Positions 38,024-48,056 of a stretch of DNA of 64,000 bases are shown one piece after another. The notes beneath the pieces are model-generated. The model saw only the letters and a program-made list of their open reading frames with translations. It was not told the origin of the DNA and searched no databases. The stretch comes from Treponema vincentii (GTDB lineage Bacteria > Spirochaetota > Spirochaetia > Treponematales > Treponemataceae). The stretch spans positions 1,426,001-1,490,000 of the forward strand of contig NZ_CP050497.1 in NCBI RefSeq assembly GCF_018336815.1. Reading direction: 5' to 3'. Within the stretch, counting starts at the first letter, position 1; each line of letters opens with the position of its first letter. A program made the translations under genes and the position numbers.

Positions 38024-38075
38024 ATTTTTATTTATACGGATAGATTCCGTTATGAAGGACATTAGTTAGGAACGT

Positions 38076-39008
38076 ATGAAAAGGCACCACGGTAAGACAC
38101 AGCATTCATCGAAACCGCATATCGGAAGATATGCCGTTCTTTTTTTGTGTATTGCACTTATCGTTGCCGGAGTTCTCTTCTTTTTTACTGTTTATCGGGC
38201 GCGTTATTTCCGTGTGCCGTCGATACGTACGGTATATACTCAGTGGGAAAATAAAGATTATGCGGGAGTGTATGCAAAAACCGCTCAAATTTTAGAGAAA
38301 CGCCCGATGGATGGAACTGCGCTTGCACTGCACGGTTTTGCCGCATATTACCTTTTTGCCGAGCAGACCGATTTATCCATCGGCGCAGATTATCTTACCG
38401 CAGCTATCGTGCATTTGCGCCGCGCACTGTATCTAACTAAAGATAAAGACATCCCTAAGATCGCTTATGTACTCGGGAAGGCATATTATCAACAGGGCTA
38501 TTACTATGCCGATCTTGCAGTGAAGTATTTGGATGAAGCATATACCGGCGGTATCGAGGCAAGCGATTTGTCGGAGTTCCGCGGTATGGCGGCTTCTTTA
38601 TTAGGAGATACCGATAAGGCGATAGAGGCCTTTACACAGGCGCTTGCGGTAAACCCTTCCGATTTCATACTATATGCCGTAGCGGAGAACTATAAAAAGA
38701 AGGGTGATCTACAAAATGCAAAGCTCTATCTTTTTGAAACCATAAAAAAAACCGGCAATGCCGTGTTGGAAGTACGGTGTAGAAATCAACTCGGGTTGCT
38801 CTTTTTAGAGGAAAATAAACCGGAAGATGCTTTAGAGCAATTCAAGCTTGTACTTGAAAAAGATGTCAACTCTGCTGATGCTCATTACGGTATCGGACTG
38901 ATACATGAGATGCAGGGTGATATGATTAAGGCGCGGTATGAGTGGCGATCTGCGATACGGCTTAATCCCATACATGCGGAAACACGTGCAAAATTGAATA
39001 TAAAATAA
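38076..39008 (+). CDS. TPR-repeat membrane protein
   Basis: 310 aa: cytoplasmic Lys/His-rich N-terminus, one membrane helix (about 22-44), then TPR-like helical repeats (about 60-305; e.g. DKAIEAFTQALAVNPSD and PEDALEQFKLVLEKDVNSADAHYGIGLIHEMQGDMIKARYEWRSAIRLNP). It probably scaffolds protein contacts outside the membrane. It lies immediately upstream of mreB, with 21 bases between, and may belong to the elongation machinery, but that is inferred from position. Confidence 0.8.
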   Translation: MKRHHGKTQHSSKPHIGRYAVLFLCIALIVAGVLFFFTVYRARYFRVPSIRTVYTQWENKDYAGVYAKTAQILEKRPMDGTALALHGFAAYYLFAEQTDLSIGADYLTAAIVHLRRALYLTKDKDIPKIAYVLGKAYYQQGYYYADLAVKYLDEAYTGGIEASDLSEFRGMAASLLGDTDKAIEAFTQALAVNPSDFILYAVAENYKKKGDLQNAKLYLFETIKKTGNAVLEVRCRNQLGLLFLEENKPEDALEQFKLVLEKDVNSADAHYGIGLIHEMQGDMIKARYEWRSAIRLNPIHAETRAKLNIK

Positions 39009-39029
39009 GCTAGGAGGAACGTACGGAAT

Positions 39030-40064
39030 ATGGGCTTTTTTAAAAGATTTTCTGCCGATATCGGCATTGATTTGGGAACCTGTAATACTATTATCTATAT
39101 AAAAGGAAAGGGTATTGTCGTTAATGAACCGTCAGTTGTTGCTGTAGAACGCGGAACAAAATCGGTCGTGGCGGTCGGCGCCGAAGCTAAACGGATGTTG
39201 TGGAGGACGCCGGGCAATATTATCGCTATACGACCGCTGAAAGACGGTGTTATTGCAGATAAAGATACGACGGAGAAAATGATCCGGTACTTCATTTCCA
39301 AGATTTTGCCGCGCCACAGGCTTATTAAGCCTCGTATGGTTATCGGAATCCCGAGCTGCATCACCGATGTGGAAAGCAGCGCCGTGCACGAAAGCGCCTT
39401 AAAAGCAGGTGCGGGCAGCGTCGAGGTGCTTGAAGAATCGCTTGCAGCAGCCATCGGCGCTCAAATTCCGATTACGGAACCTGCCGGTAATATGGTATGC
39501 GATATCGGCGGCGGTACGACTGAGGTATCGGTTATTTCATTGCTCGGTATGGTTGTTACCAATGCCATCCGTGTCGGCGGCGATGAATTCGATCAGGCTA
39601 TCATTAAGCATATCCGCTCCGTGCATAACCTTATCATCGGAGAGCAGACTGCCGAGCGCCTTAAAATTGAAATCGGTAATGCGTTCCCCGAAAAAAATAT
39701 GGAACGAGTAGAAATTAAGGGAACTGATGCAATTACCGGACTTCCCCGCCGCCTCGAAATCGATTCCGTAGAAGTGCGCGAGGCGCTGAGGGAGCCGATT
39801 ACCCAGATTGTCGAAGAGATAAAAACAACACTCGCACAGACGCCGCCGGAACTGGCAGCCGATATTGTAGAGCGGGGGATCGTTATGACCGGCGGAGGCG
39901 CCCTGTTGAAAGGGTTACCGAAGCTTATCTCCAAAGAAACGCATGTTCCGGTCATCCTTGCCGAAAACCCTATGAACTGCGTGGCGATCGGTGCAGGTTT
40001 ATACTATGACGTATATAAGGATATGTCGGGTAACCGCAGTTTGTATGAGAGTCTAAACCGCTAA
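39030..40064 (+). CDS. mreB: rod-shape-determining protein MreB
   Basis: 344-aa bacterial actin homologue that guides lateral wall synthesis. The phosphate-1 motif [29 protein letters not shown], the [10 protein letters not shown] region, phosphate-2 [15 protein letters not shown] and [11 protein letters not shown] are all present. A strong TAGGAGG site precedes ATG 39030. First gene of the mreB-mreC-mreD-mrdA-rodA block. Confidence 0.97.
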   Translation: MGFFKRFSADIGIDLGTCNTIIYIKGKGIVVNEPSVVAVERGTKSVVAVGAEAKRMLWRTPGNIIAIRPLKDGVIADKDTTEKMIRYFISKILPRHRLIKPRMVIGIPSCITDVESSAVHESALKAGAGSVEVLEESLAAAIGAQIPITEPAGNMVCDIGGGTTEVSVISLLGMVVTNAIRVGGDEFDQAIIKHIRSVHNLIIGEQTAERLKIEIGNAFPEKNMERVEIKGTDAITGLPRRLEIDSVEVREALREPITQIVEEIKTTLAQTPPELAADIVERGIVMTGGGALLKGLPKLISKETHVPVILAENPMNCVAIGAGLYYDVYKDMSGNRSLYESLNR

Positions 40065-40068
40065 TGCA

Positions 40069-40932
40069 ATGAAAAAAAAATTTTCATTTAAAATAAAGCT
40101 TGATGTTTTTTTATTGATCTTGCTGCTTATCATATCTTCGGTGTTGCTGACATTCTCCGGCGGTCGGTTTATTGTCGATTTTAAATCGGTCGGTTTTTCG
40201 GTGGCTGCAGGGACGGAAAATGCCGTACATTCGATATCATCATTTGTGACGGATGCGGTGTCGGCTGTGCGGGAGCTTGCGGAGCTGCGTTCGAAGTATG
40301 TGGCGTTGAGCGAAAAACTCAAAGATTATGAGCTTTTGCAGCGATCAAATGCCGACATCCGCCGTGAAAACAGAGAGTTAAAGGAGCTGCTCGGTTTTGC
40401 GGACACGATTACATATAAAAATATTCCGGCGCAGGTTACCGGCTTTGATCCCGACAACCTCTATTCCGGTATTATCATTAACCGCGGAACAAAGCATGGT
40501 GTGCGTAAGAATATGCCGGTATTGGCATTTCAAGGCAGCAATGTCGGTTTGGTAGGAAAAATCGTACAAACCGGCCGCGACAGCAGTATGATTATCCCAA
40601 TATATGATTATCAATGTTATGTTGCCGCCTCCGTTCAAACAACAAAGCACCGGGGTTTGATTAACGGACAGGGTACTGCCGATCTTCCGCTTATTATGAA
40701 GTATGTACAAAAACGGGCAAAAGACGAAATTGCTATCGGCGATAGAATTCTTTCTTCAGGAGAAAACAATCTGTTCCCTAAAGATAGTCCCATCGGCATT
40801 ATAACCGGTATTAAGGTGCATGATTATGAAACCTACCTTGAGCTCGCGGTACAGCCGATTATCGACTTCTCCCGGCTCGATTATGTATTCGTGTTAAACT
40901 TGTCGGGTTCTGATGGGGAGGCAGCACAGTGA
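40069..40932 (+). CDS. mreC: rod-shape-determining protein MreC
   Basis: 287 aa with an N-terminal membrane helix (about 11-31), a coiled coil (about 60-100, ELRSKYVALSEKLKDYELLQRSNADIRRENRELKELLGF) and the beta-rich MreC domain (PAQVTGFDPDNLYSGIIINRGTKHGVRKNMPVL; VLNLSG at the end). It links MreB inside to the wall synthases outside. It starts 4 bases after mreB and overlaps mreD by 4 bases. Confidence 0.95.
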   Translation: MKKKFSFKIKLDVFLLILLLIISSVLLTFSGGRFIVDFKSVGFSVAAGTENAVHSISSFVTDAVSAVRELAELRSKYVALSEKLKDYELLQRSNADIRRENRELKELLGFADTITYKNIPAQVTGFDPDNLYSGIIINRGTKHGVRKNMPVLAFQGSNVGLVGKIVQTGRDSSMIIPIYDYQCYVAASVQTTKHRGLINGQGTADLPLIMKYVQKRAKDEIAIGDRILSSGENNLFPKDSPIGIITGIKVHDYETYLELAVQPIIDFSRLDYVFVLNLSGSDGEAAQ

Positions 40933-41429
40933 GGAAAGTTATTCTGTGGACGATTGCAGCAGCCTTTTTACTCGGTGTGTTTGAAACAGCTATTCTGTCC
41001 CATATTCAATTATTGTCGGCGCTACCGGATTTAATTTTAATTCTTGTGGTGTATATTGCGCTGTATAACGGGACAGTCGTCGGTATTACGGCAGGTTTTT
41101 TTTCCGGACTCATTTTTGATTTTCTTTCCATGGCGCCGATGGGACTCCATTCATTTACGTTTACCGTACTCGGATTTCTTTATGGTATATTGTACGGAAA
41201 ATATAATGTGCGGCGCTTCTTTTTTCCGCTCGTACTCGGTCTTTCGGCGACATTTTTAAAAGCCGGAATCATATTGATATTGCATGTACTGTTTGGACAA
41301 AGTATTCAGATTTATAACCTATTTGCAGTCTCCTTTTGGATTGAAGTTGCAGAAAACGCTCTCTGTGCACCGCTGTTATTTATGTTGTTCGGTTTATTTC
41401 CGAATGCGTTTGAAATAAAGGAGCTCTGA
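40929..41429 (+). CDS. mreD: rod-shape-determining protein MreD
   Basis: 166-aa polytopic membrane protein with five to six helices, the usual MreD length and hydropathy, and typical ALPDLILILVVYIAL and GLLYGILYGK-like segments. GTG 40929 overlaps the mreC stop (GTGA). It is part of the elongation complex with MreC, PBP2 and RodA. The sequence family is poorly conserved, but position settles the call. Confidence 0.88.
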   Translation: MRKVILWTIAAAFLLGVFETAILSHIQLLSALPDLILILVVYIALYNGTVVGITAGFFSGLIFDFLSMAPMGLHSFTFTVLGFLYGILYGKYNVRRFFFPLVLGLSATFLKAGIILILHVLFGQSIQIYNLFAVSFWIEVAENALCAPLLFMLFGLFPNAFEIKEL

Positions 41430-41434
41430 GTTCC

Positions 41435-43289
41435 ATGTATGAGCAGGATTTTCAACAAGTTGATAGACGGCTGAAATTTTTTAGTGTCTTTGTTTTCTGT
41501 ATTTTAGTGATATATCTTTTTCGATTATTTTCGATGCAGATTGTTCAAGGCGATCAATTTAGAAAACAGTCTCAAACAATATCCCAGCGTTCAGAGCGTA
41601 TACCGGCGCAACGCGGGGAAATCTTTGACCGTAATGCAAATATCCCTATGGTGCTTAACACCAATACCTTTGCCGTGTCGGTAACGCCGGGCGAAATTCC
41701 GAAAAAGGCATTTGCGACGGTTATCGCCCGCCTTGCAAATATTCTGCAAATTCCCGTTGCAGATATTGAAAAGAAATTACCGGCAAAGCGTAGTTCCTTT
41801 CAAAGTATCGCGATACGGTCTAATCTTCCTTATGAAGTCATTACCTCACTTGCAGAAAATATCGACGAACTTCCGGGCGTTTCGTGGCATTCAAAGCCGG
41901 TGCGTAATTATGTTGAAACGGGATCATTTTCCCATATTCTCGGCTATGTCGGTGATATAACAAAAGAAGAACTCAAGACTTTCTATAATAAGGGTTATAC
42001 CGCGAATACTTCAATCGGTAAGGCCGGTATCGAAAAATACTATGATGAGTGGTTACGTGGAGAGGATGGCAGCGAATATCGTACGGTTGATGCAAGAGGA
42101 CGTTTAATTGAAAACAATACTGCATTTACTCCCCCTAAAATGGGAAACAATCTTATCTTAACCATCGATCGGAAAATTCAAAAGCTTGCGGAAGATGCCC
42201 TCGGTCAACGTATTGGGGCTGCTGTTGTGCTGAAGCCTACAACAGGAGAAATTCTTGCGCTGGTTTCGTATCCTTCTTTTGATTCCAACCTTTTTTTGAA
42301 TGATAATGGCAATGAGATGTATGCGCAGCTGTTGCATGATCCTCGTAATCCGCTCTTGAACAGAGCCGTTAATGCAAGTTATCCGCCCGCTTCGACCTTT
42401 AAAATTGCTATGTCTACCGCTATTCTTTCTGAAAAGGCGTTTCCTCCTGAAAAAAAAAATACAGTGTACCGGTAAAGTAGAATACGGTAATCACTTGTTC
42501 CGTTGCCACCAGCGTTACGGGCATGGTTATTTGGATTTGCGAAATGCACTCGCACAGTCGTGCGACATTTATTATTGGACGGTATGCCGCGATAATCTCG
42601 GTATCGATAAGATGGTCGAGTATGTCCGCGATTTTGGGTATGGTAAGTCTGCTGAAATTGATTTGCCGAGTCAAGCGATCGGTCAAGTACCCAATCCGGT
42701 ATGGAAGGAACGGCAATTCCATGAAAAATGGCTTGGCGGAGATACGATGAATATGGCCATCGGACAAGGATTTATGCTTGCTTCTCCGTTACAGGTTGCA
42801 AATATGGTTGCAATGGTTGTTAACGGCGGTATAATCTATAAGCCGCATTTGTTAAAAGAGGTTCGAGCCCCCGGTACCAACGAACTCATTTTTGAAAAAA
42901 AGCCGGAGATATTAAAGCAAAGTGATATTTCTCCGGATGTATTCGCACAGGTACGGGCGGATATGCGGTATACCATTACGGATGGGACAGCTCAATATCC
43001 TATGCATAATAAAATCGTGCAGCTTGCAGGAAAAACAGGTACTGCAGAAGTCGGTCTTGCGGATCACTGGCATTCATGGATGGCGGCTTACGGACCTTAC
43101 AATGCTTCGGCAGAAAACGCGGTGATAGTAGTAGTATTGGTTGAAGCGCAAAACAAATGGGAGTGGTGGGCGCCTTATGCCACGAATATTATCTTTCAAG
43201 GTATCTTTGCAGATCAAACGTATGAAGAAGCGGTTGAGGCTCTCGGCGGTAGGCGCTTTTTACCGGCGGTAAGGGTAAGGCAAGAATGA
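41435..43289 (+). pseudogene. mrdA: penicillin-binding protein 2, frameshifted at poly-A
   Basis: Elongasome transpeptidase. N-terminal membrane helix (about 15-35), PBP dimer domain (RIPAQRGEIFDRNANIPMVLN), transpeptidase domain with catalytic Ser in ASTFKIAMS (SxxK), SCDIYY (SxN-like position) and KTGTAE. The frame breaks at A10, 42450-42459. With nine A it reads PEKKIQCTGKVEYGNHLFRCHQRYGHG and continues to TGA 43287-43289, which overlaps rodA ATG. PBP2 is normally required for growth of rod/spiral cells, so a real knockout is unlikely; a sequence error, or slippage on the A tract, is more likely. Confidence 0.9.
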
Positions 43290-44587
43290 ATTTGAGACAA
43301 GTTACTAATTTTGATTATATACTGTTTTTAGCTGTAATCGGCTTATCGGTTGTCGGTATTCTCTTTATCTATTCTTCCGGGGTTAATTCCGATGGCATAT
43401 CGGTTTCGCATGAATATGTTAAACAGCTTATTTGGGTAGTGTCGGGCTTGGTTTTACTGTTTGCGGTAGCGATATACGATTATACTAAAATCGCCGATCG
43501 TGCCTTATTGATTTATATTATTACGATGCTCTTATTGGTGTACACAAGACTGTTCGGAAAAACCGTTAAAGGTGCACGGAGCTGGATCGGAATCGGAGAT
43601 TTCGGCATACAAGTTTCCGAATTTACAAAAATTATTTATATTGTATTTCTTGCATGGTATCTATCAAGATCTCAGAATGAGAGCGAACTTCGCCGATTTA
43701 TAAAGGCTGCGGTTATTATGTTCGTACCGATGGGGTTGATTTTATTACAGCCCGATCTTGGAACAGCTTCCGTTTATCTTCCCATCTTTTTAATTATGTG
43801 TTTTATAGCCGGTTTTCCGCTTCGATATGTGTTCGGCTTATTGGGAACAACGATCTGTACGCTTGTTTTCACGCTTCTGCCTCTTTGGGAGCGGACTATT
43901 TTACACAAATCTTCCCTTGCGGTTAAAGTATTGGGCAATAAAAATATTATGCTGTTGATTATTTTTTCCGTTGTCGGGGCGGGGGTTATTGCTGCAATCG
44001 GATACATCCTTTTAAAGAAACGGTATTATTACTGGATTGGCTATGTGCTCGGTATTGTCGCCATCTCTTTATCCGGTGCATTGGTTGGGAGCAGAGTATT
44101 AAAAGACTACCAGATGAAACGGCTCATTATCTTTTTGGATCCTAATAGCGATCCGCTCGGTGCGGGTTGGCATATTCTCCAATCGATGACGGCAATCGGC
44201 TCAGGCGGAAAAACGGGCTTAGGTTTTCTAAAAGGAACGCAAAGCCATTACCGCTTTTTGCCGGAACAAAGTACCGATTTTATTTTCAGTATTTTATCCG
44301 AAGAGTGGGGATTTCTCGGCGGGCTTTTGGTATTTGGACTTTATGCAATCATTTTTTTACGGATGTTTTTTATCATTCAAAAGACAAGTGATTTATTCGG
44401 CAAACTCATTGTCTCCGGTGTCGTTGCGATGCTCTTTTTTCATTTTGTTGTAAATATCGGGATGGTTATGGGATTTATGCCGATTACCGGTATTCCGCTT
44501 TTATTTCTGTCGTATGGCGGCTCTTCCTTGTGGACCGCAATGATTGCTATAGGACTTGTGATAGGAATCAGCCTAAGACAGCTGTAA
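43286..44587 (+). CDS. rodA: peptidoglycan glycosyltransferase RodA (SEDS family)
   Basis: 433-aa membrane protein with about ten helices. SEDS markers include VKGARSWIGIGDFGIQVSEFTKI, LLQPDLGTASVYLPIFLIMCFIAG, the large extracytoplasmic loop with RFLPEQSTDFIFSILSEEWGF, and the C-terminal PITGIPLLFLSYGGSSL. It polymerises lipid II with PBP2. ATG overlaps the mrdA stop (ATGA). It ends the long plus-strand run; an R1-type repeat follows at 44608. Confidence 0.95.
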   Translation: MNLRQVTNFDYILFLAVIGLSVVGILFIYSSGVNSDGISVSHEYVKQLIWVVSGLVLLFAVAIYDYTKIADRALLIYIITMLLLVYTRLFGKTVKGARSWIGIGDFGIQVSEFTKIIYIVFLAWYLSRSQNESELRRFIKAAVIMFVPMGLILLQPDLGTASVYLPIFLIMCFIAGFPLRYVFGLLGTTICTLVFTLLPLWERTILHKSSLAVKVLGNKNIMLLIIFSVVGAGVIAAIGYILLKKRYYYWIGYVLGIVAISLSGALVGSRVLKDYQMKRLIIFLDPNSDPLGAGWHILQSMTAIGSGGKTGLGFLKGTQSHYRFLPEQSTDFIFSILSEEWGFLGGLLVFGLYAIIFLRMFFIIQKTSDLFGKLIVSGVVAMLFFHFVVNIGMVMGFMPITGIPLLFLSYGGSSLWTAMIAIGLVIGISLRQL

Positions 44588-44607
44588 AAAAAGCTAGTAA
44601 AAAGGGG

Positions 44608-44679
44608 CAGTCCAAAAACTGTTACGCAATCCGCATTAGCAGCGGATATGATAAACCGTTTCTTTACAGAACTTCTGTC
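44608..44679 (+). repeat. R1 element, copy B (truncated right end)
   Basis: CAGTCCAAAAACTGTTACG plus the AATCCGC…GCGGATATGATAAACC core matches copy A (20666-20756) in the other orientation. The hairpin loop is ATTAGCA instead of GTTA. It ends with ACAGAACTTCTGT rather than the second inverted end. It lies between the convergent rodA and nucleoside kinase genes and reaches within 13 bases of the latter's stop. Confidence 0.7.
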
Positions 44680-44691
44680 GGGAATGCCCAC

Positions 44692-46345
44692 TTATCGGTA
44701 CGAAAAGTCGCTGTCGCCGATAAACTCCCGTAAAATGGACTGCCCGTGCACGAAGGACGGAGAGACCGAAAGGAAGTTGTTTAAGAAGATGAGCAGTCGA
44801 GATGCTTCGCTGTATGCCGGATCGGTGGGTTTTACCGCACGGAGCAGCGGTTCCGCATAAATTTTCAGTACCGAAAGCTCATAATCGAGCGCTGTGTTAA
44901 AGATAACGTCGGCGGTATTTTGATACGGGAAGATATGCTTTGCCTCTCCCGCCCGCACATCAGACCACATACCGATGGTAATCGATGCGGAGCTGCCTCT
45001 AAATTGAGCGTCGCGCACAATACGCCGCAAGAGCCGGTTATCGGAAGTCGGTATCCGGTTATGATCATCTAAGGTCAGCTGTGTTAATGCCGAAAGATAT
45101 ATCTTAAATTTAAGCGAAGCGTCTATCTGCGGGGTTAGGTTGTCGTTTAATCCGTGTATTCCTTCCAAGATGAGAATAGAGCGGCTATTGAGGCGAAGTT
45201 TTTTTCCGGTATAAAACCGCTCACCTGTTTTGAAATTATAAGACGGCAGCTCAACTTCTTCACCCGCAAATAGTTTGAGCAACAGCTCATTTAAAAGCGG
45301 AACATCCAAAGATTCAAGGCATTCGAAATCAAACTTTCCGTCCTTATCACGCGGCGTCTTATCCCTGCCGACATAATAATCGTCGAGGCTGATAACATAA
45401 GGTTCATAGCCTACGACGCGCAGCTGCATTGAAAGTTTTTTTGCGGAGGTCGTTTTTCCTGAACTGGACGGCCCTGCAATCAGAATCACTTTGACGTTTC
45501 CTCTGTTTCTAATTTGCTCGGCAATATGCGCCAGCTTATTATTCTGCAACGTTTCCGTAATTTCAATGAAGTCTTTGGTTTTACGGCTTTCGATAATTTC
45601 ATTTAATTGCCCGACCGAAGATACGCCGATCATCTTACCCCACATTTTATATTCTTTGTATACGGTAAAAAGCTGCGGAATATCTTTAAATTTAGGCAGT
45701 GTGTCGGTATCGGCAGTTGCAGGGAAGCGCAGCAAAAAGCCGTCTTCATACTTCATCAATTCGAATACTTTTAAATAGCCGACACGATCCATCAACGGCT
45801 GGAAGTATAAGTCGTAATAATCATCGAGTATGTTGATCGTGATTTTCGGCTTACTGTTATAGGAAAGCAGCCGGTACGCATCGGGCTGATTGGTATTTGC
45901 AAAAAGTTCCAGCGCTTCGGAGTATGCGACGGATTGCGTTTGTATCGGTAAATCCGCATCAACCATCTCGTGCATTTTATCTTCGATTATTTTGAGATCG
46001 ATATCGGAAGCATGGGCGCCTTCAAAGGTATAATAGTACGAGTAGCCGAAACTGTGCCCAACCAACAGTCGTAAATCGGGGTATACTTTCCGTGCGGCAG
46101 CGGCTAACAGAAAACACAGCGTGCGCCGGTAAATATTCGATCCTTCGTAAGTTCCTTTTAAGACAGGCTTTATAGTAGCGCGCACATCGATCATCTTGTT
46201 TAACGGAACTAATTCGTTATTTACTTTCATCCCGAATGCAACCGATTCCGGCTCTTTACAATATGCCAATGCAGCACGCGCGGAAATCGGTTCAACAAAC
46301 TGTTTTTTTTGAGCCGTCCGGAAATGTAATCTCAAAACCTTTCAT
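44692..46345 (-). pseudogene. ThrRS-like/uridine kinase fusion (nucleoside kinase), frameshifted near start
   Basis: About 550 aa. Repaired start MKGFEITFPDGSKKQFVEP is a TGS-type domain from ATG 46345, which has an ideal GGAGG ribosome site. The T8 run at 46303-46310 (A8 on the coding strand) has one base too many and breaks this frame; otherwise only a weak TTG start at 46335 would be available. A threonyl-tRNA-synthetase second-domain region follows (about 60-250; HSFGYSYYY, DLKIIEDKM), then a uridine kinase domain with Walker A GPSSSGKTT, SLDDYYVGR and EGIHGLND. Such fusions are common in spirochaetes and clostridia; nucleoside phosphorylation is probable, the physiological substrate is not proven. 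Confidence 0.85.
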
Positions 46346-46865
46346 AAATGCCTCCGCTATATTTTGCACAGTTTATTTTTAGGAGAAAATGCATCAGACA
46401 AATAAATCTGAGAAAGTGCTAATTCAATGCGCCCTCGCTTTAATCAGCACTTCTCTAGGTAGCCTCCAGTACATACCCTAGCAGTTTATCACAGCACCAC
46501 ATTACGAATCAATAACCTCTAACTGTAAGAGTAAAAGATAGCTTATCCGCTGCCGTCGTGCTTCCTGTTCCATTTTTGCTTGTATTTCTTCTTCGCTTAA
46601 TACAGGGCACTGTTACCTCATTTATAATTTGACAAATGGAAAAAAGCGGGTATATAATAGATCTATTCTGAAACTTTCGTTTTCGAATAGGTCGACGAGT
46701 TCCCAATCGCACAAATGGCACGATGCGAGAACATCGCATTTCAAGGTAACCTGTTCAGAAACGGAAGTTTCCGAACAGGTTTAATATCCTTTGTTGTGAA
46801 TTGATCCGCTTCATGTTAATTGACGGACAATCACTACCTAAAAAATTTTTATGGAGGCTTCTATT
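46346..46865. promoter_or_regulatory. 520-base intergenic region with promoter and structured leader
   Basis: TTGACA (46629-46634), 18-base spacer, TATAAT (46653-46658) form a good plus-strand sigma-70 promoter for the symporter operon. The roughly 200-base leader carries two look-alike hairpins (46663-46690 and 46750-46779), each about 12-13 bp with one mismatch at the same place, separated by a CGATG/CATCG stem. An imperfect GAGAAAGTGCT/AGCACTTCTC repeat lies at 46408-46457. A 36-codon minus-strand frame (46502-46612) without a start looks like a gene remnant. The leader may regulate the operon; the ligand or mechanism is unknown. Confidence 0.55.
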
Positions 46866-48053
46866 ATGGAAAAACAAAGCGGTAGAAAATTGGGACTGTT
46901 ACCGCAGCTTGCATTGGGGATTCTTGCCGGTGTGGTACTCGGGTTAGTTGTACCCGCTCCGGTGATGGGGATCATCGCGACAATTAAAAGGTTACTCGGT
47001 TCGCTGATCTTTTTTGCCGTTCCGCTCGTTATCTTCGGTTTTATTTCTCCGGCAATTTGCGACTTAAAAGCAAATGCGGGAAAAATGCTCGGCGTCTTTT
47101 TGCTGATATCGTATTTATCCGCAGTCGGTGCATCCCTGTTCTCGGCTGTAGCCGGATATATTCTGATCCCGTTCCTGCATATCCCGTCACAGGCTGCCGA
47201 ATTGGTTGACATACCGGCGACGGCATTCTCGCTGAATATTCAACCGATTATGCCGGTTATGACTGCGTTGGTATTGGCTATCTTAGCCGGTATTTCGGTT
47301 ATTTGGACAAAGGCCGCTACGGTTGAAAAGCTCTTAAAAGAGATTCAGGCAATGGTGCTCGAAATCGTCAACCGCGTTATCGTACCGGTGCTGCCGTTCT
47401 TCATTGCGACAACCTTTGCCGAGCTTGCGTACAGCGGCAGCTTAACCCGCCAGCTTCCCGTATTCTTAAAGGTTATTATTATCGTACTGATCGGTCATTT
47501 TATCTGGATGACGCTGCTGTATCTCATCGGCGGTGCGGTTTCCAAGCAGAATCCGCTTGAAGTGGTAAAGCATTACGGCCCTGCGTATGCCACCGCTGTC
47601 GGTACGATGTCAAGCGCTGCGACCTTGCCGGTTGCGCTACGCTGTGCACATAAATCCAGTGTTTTACCTGCTGATATCGTTGACTTTGCGATTCCGCTGG
47701 GAGCGACAACCCATTTGTGCGGTTCCGTTCTTACCGAAACATTCTTTGCAATGACGATATCTCAGATGCTGTACGGCTCGGTTCCCTCAGTCGGAACAAT
47801 GATTTTGTTCTCATTTCTGTTCGGTGTATTCGCCGTCGGAGCGCCCGGCGTACCCGGCGGAACGGTTATGGCTTCGCTCGGTATCGTTATCAGCGTACTC
47901 GGCTTTGACGAAATCGGTACCGGCTTGTTGATCGCCATCTTTGCCTTGCAGGACAGCTTCGGAACGGCATGCAACGTAACCGGAGACGGCGCGCTCGCAC
48001 TTATTCTGCGCGGTGTATTCTATAAACCCGATGGAACATTAAAACAGGCGTAA
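46866..48053 (+). CDS. sodium:dicarboxylate (DAACS)-family symporter
   Basis: 395-aa polytopic carrier with eight helices, two re-entrant loops and DAACS features: SSAATLPVALRCAHK, the helical hairpin AIPLGATTHLCGSVLTETFFAMTI and GAPGVPGGTVMASLGIV near the end. The family imports glutamate, aspartate, serine or similar. ATG 46866 is preferred, since GGAGG lies inside the earlier in-frame ATG 46851. It is followed after 3 bases by a cysteine desulfidase gene, so serine/cysteine-type substrates are plausible. Confidence 0.87.
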   Translation: MEKQSGRKLGLLPQLALGILAGVVLGLVVPAPVMGIIATIKRLLGSLIFFAVPLVIFGFISPAICDLKANAGKMLGVFLLISYLSAVGASLFSAVAGYILIPFLHIPSQAAELVDIPATAFSLNIQPIMPVMTALVLAILAGISVIWTKAATVEKLLKEIQAMVLEIVNRVIVPVLPFFIATTFAELAYSGSLTRQLPVFLKVIIIVLIGHFIWMTLLYLIGGAVSKQNPLEVVKHYGPAYATAVGTMSSAATLPVALRCAHKSSVLPADIVDFAIPLGATTHLCGSVLTETFFAMTISQMLYGSVPSVGTMILFSFLFGVFAVGAPGVPGGTVMASLGIVISVLGFDEIGTGLLIAIFALQDSFGTACNVTGDGALALILRGVFYKPDGTLKQA

Positions 48054-48056
48054 GGT

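Noticed and set aside
46502-46612. 36-codon minus-strand gene
   Set aside because: No start codon near the beginning and no ribosome site; at most a remnant.
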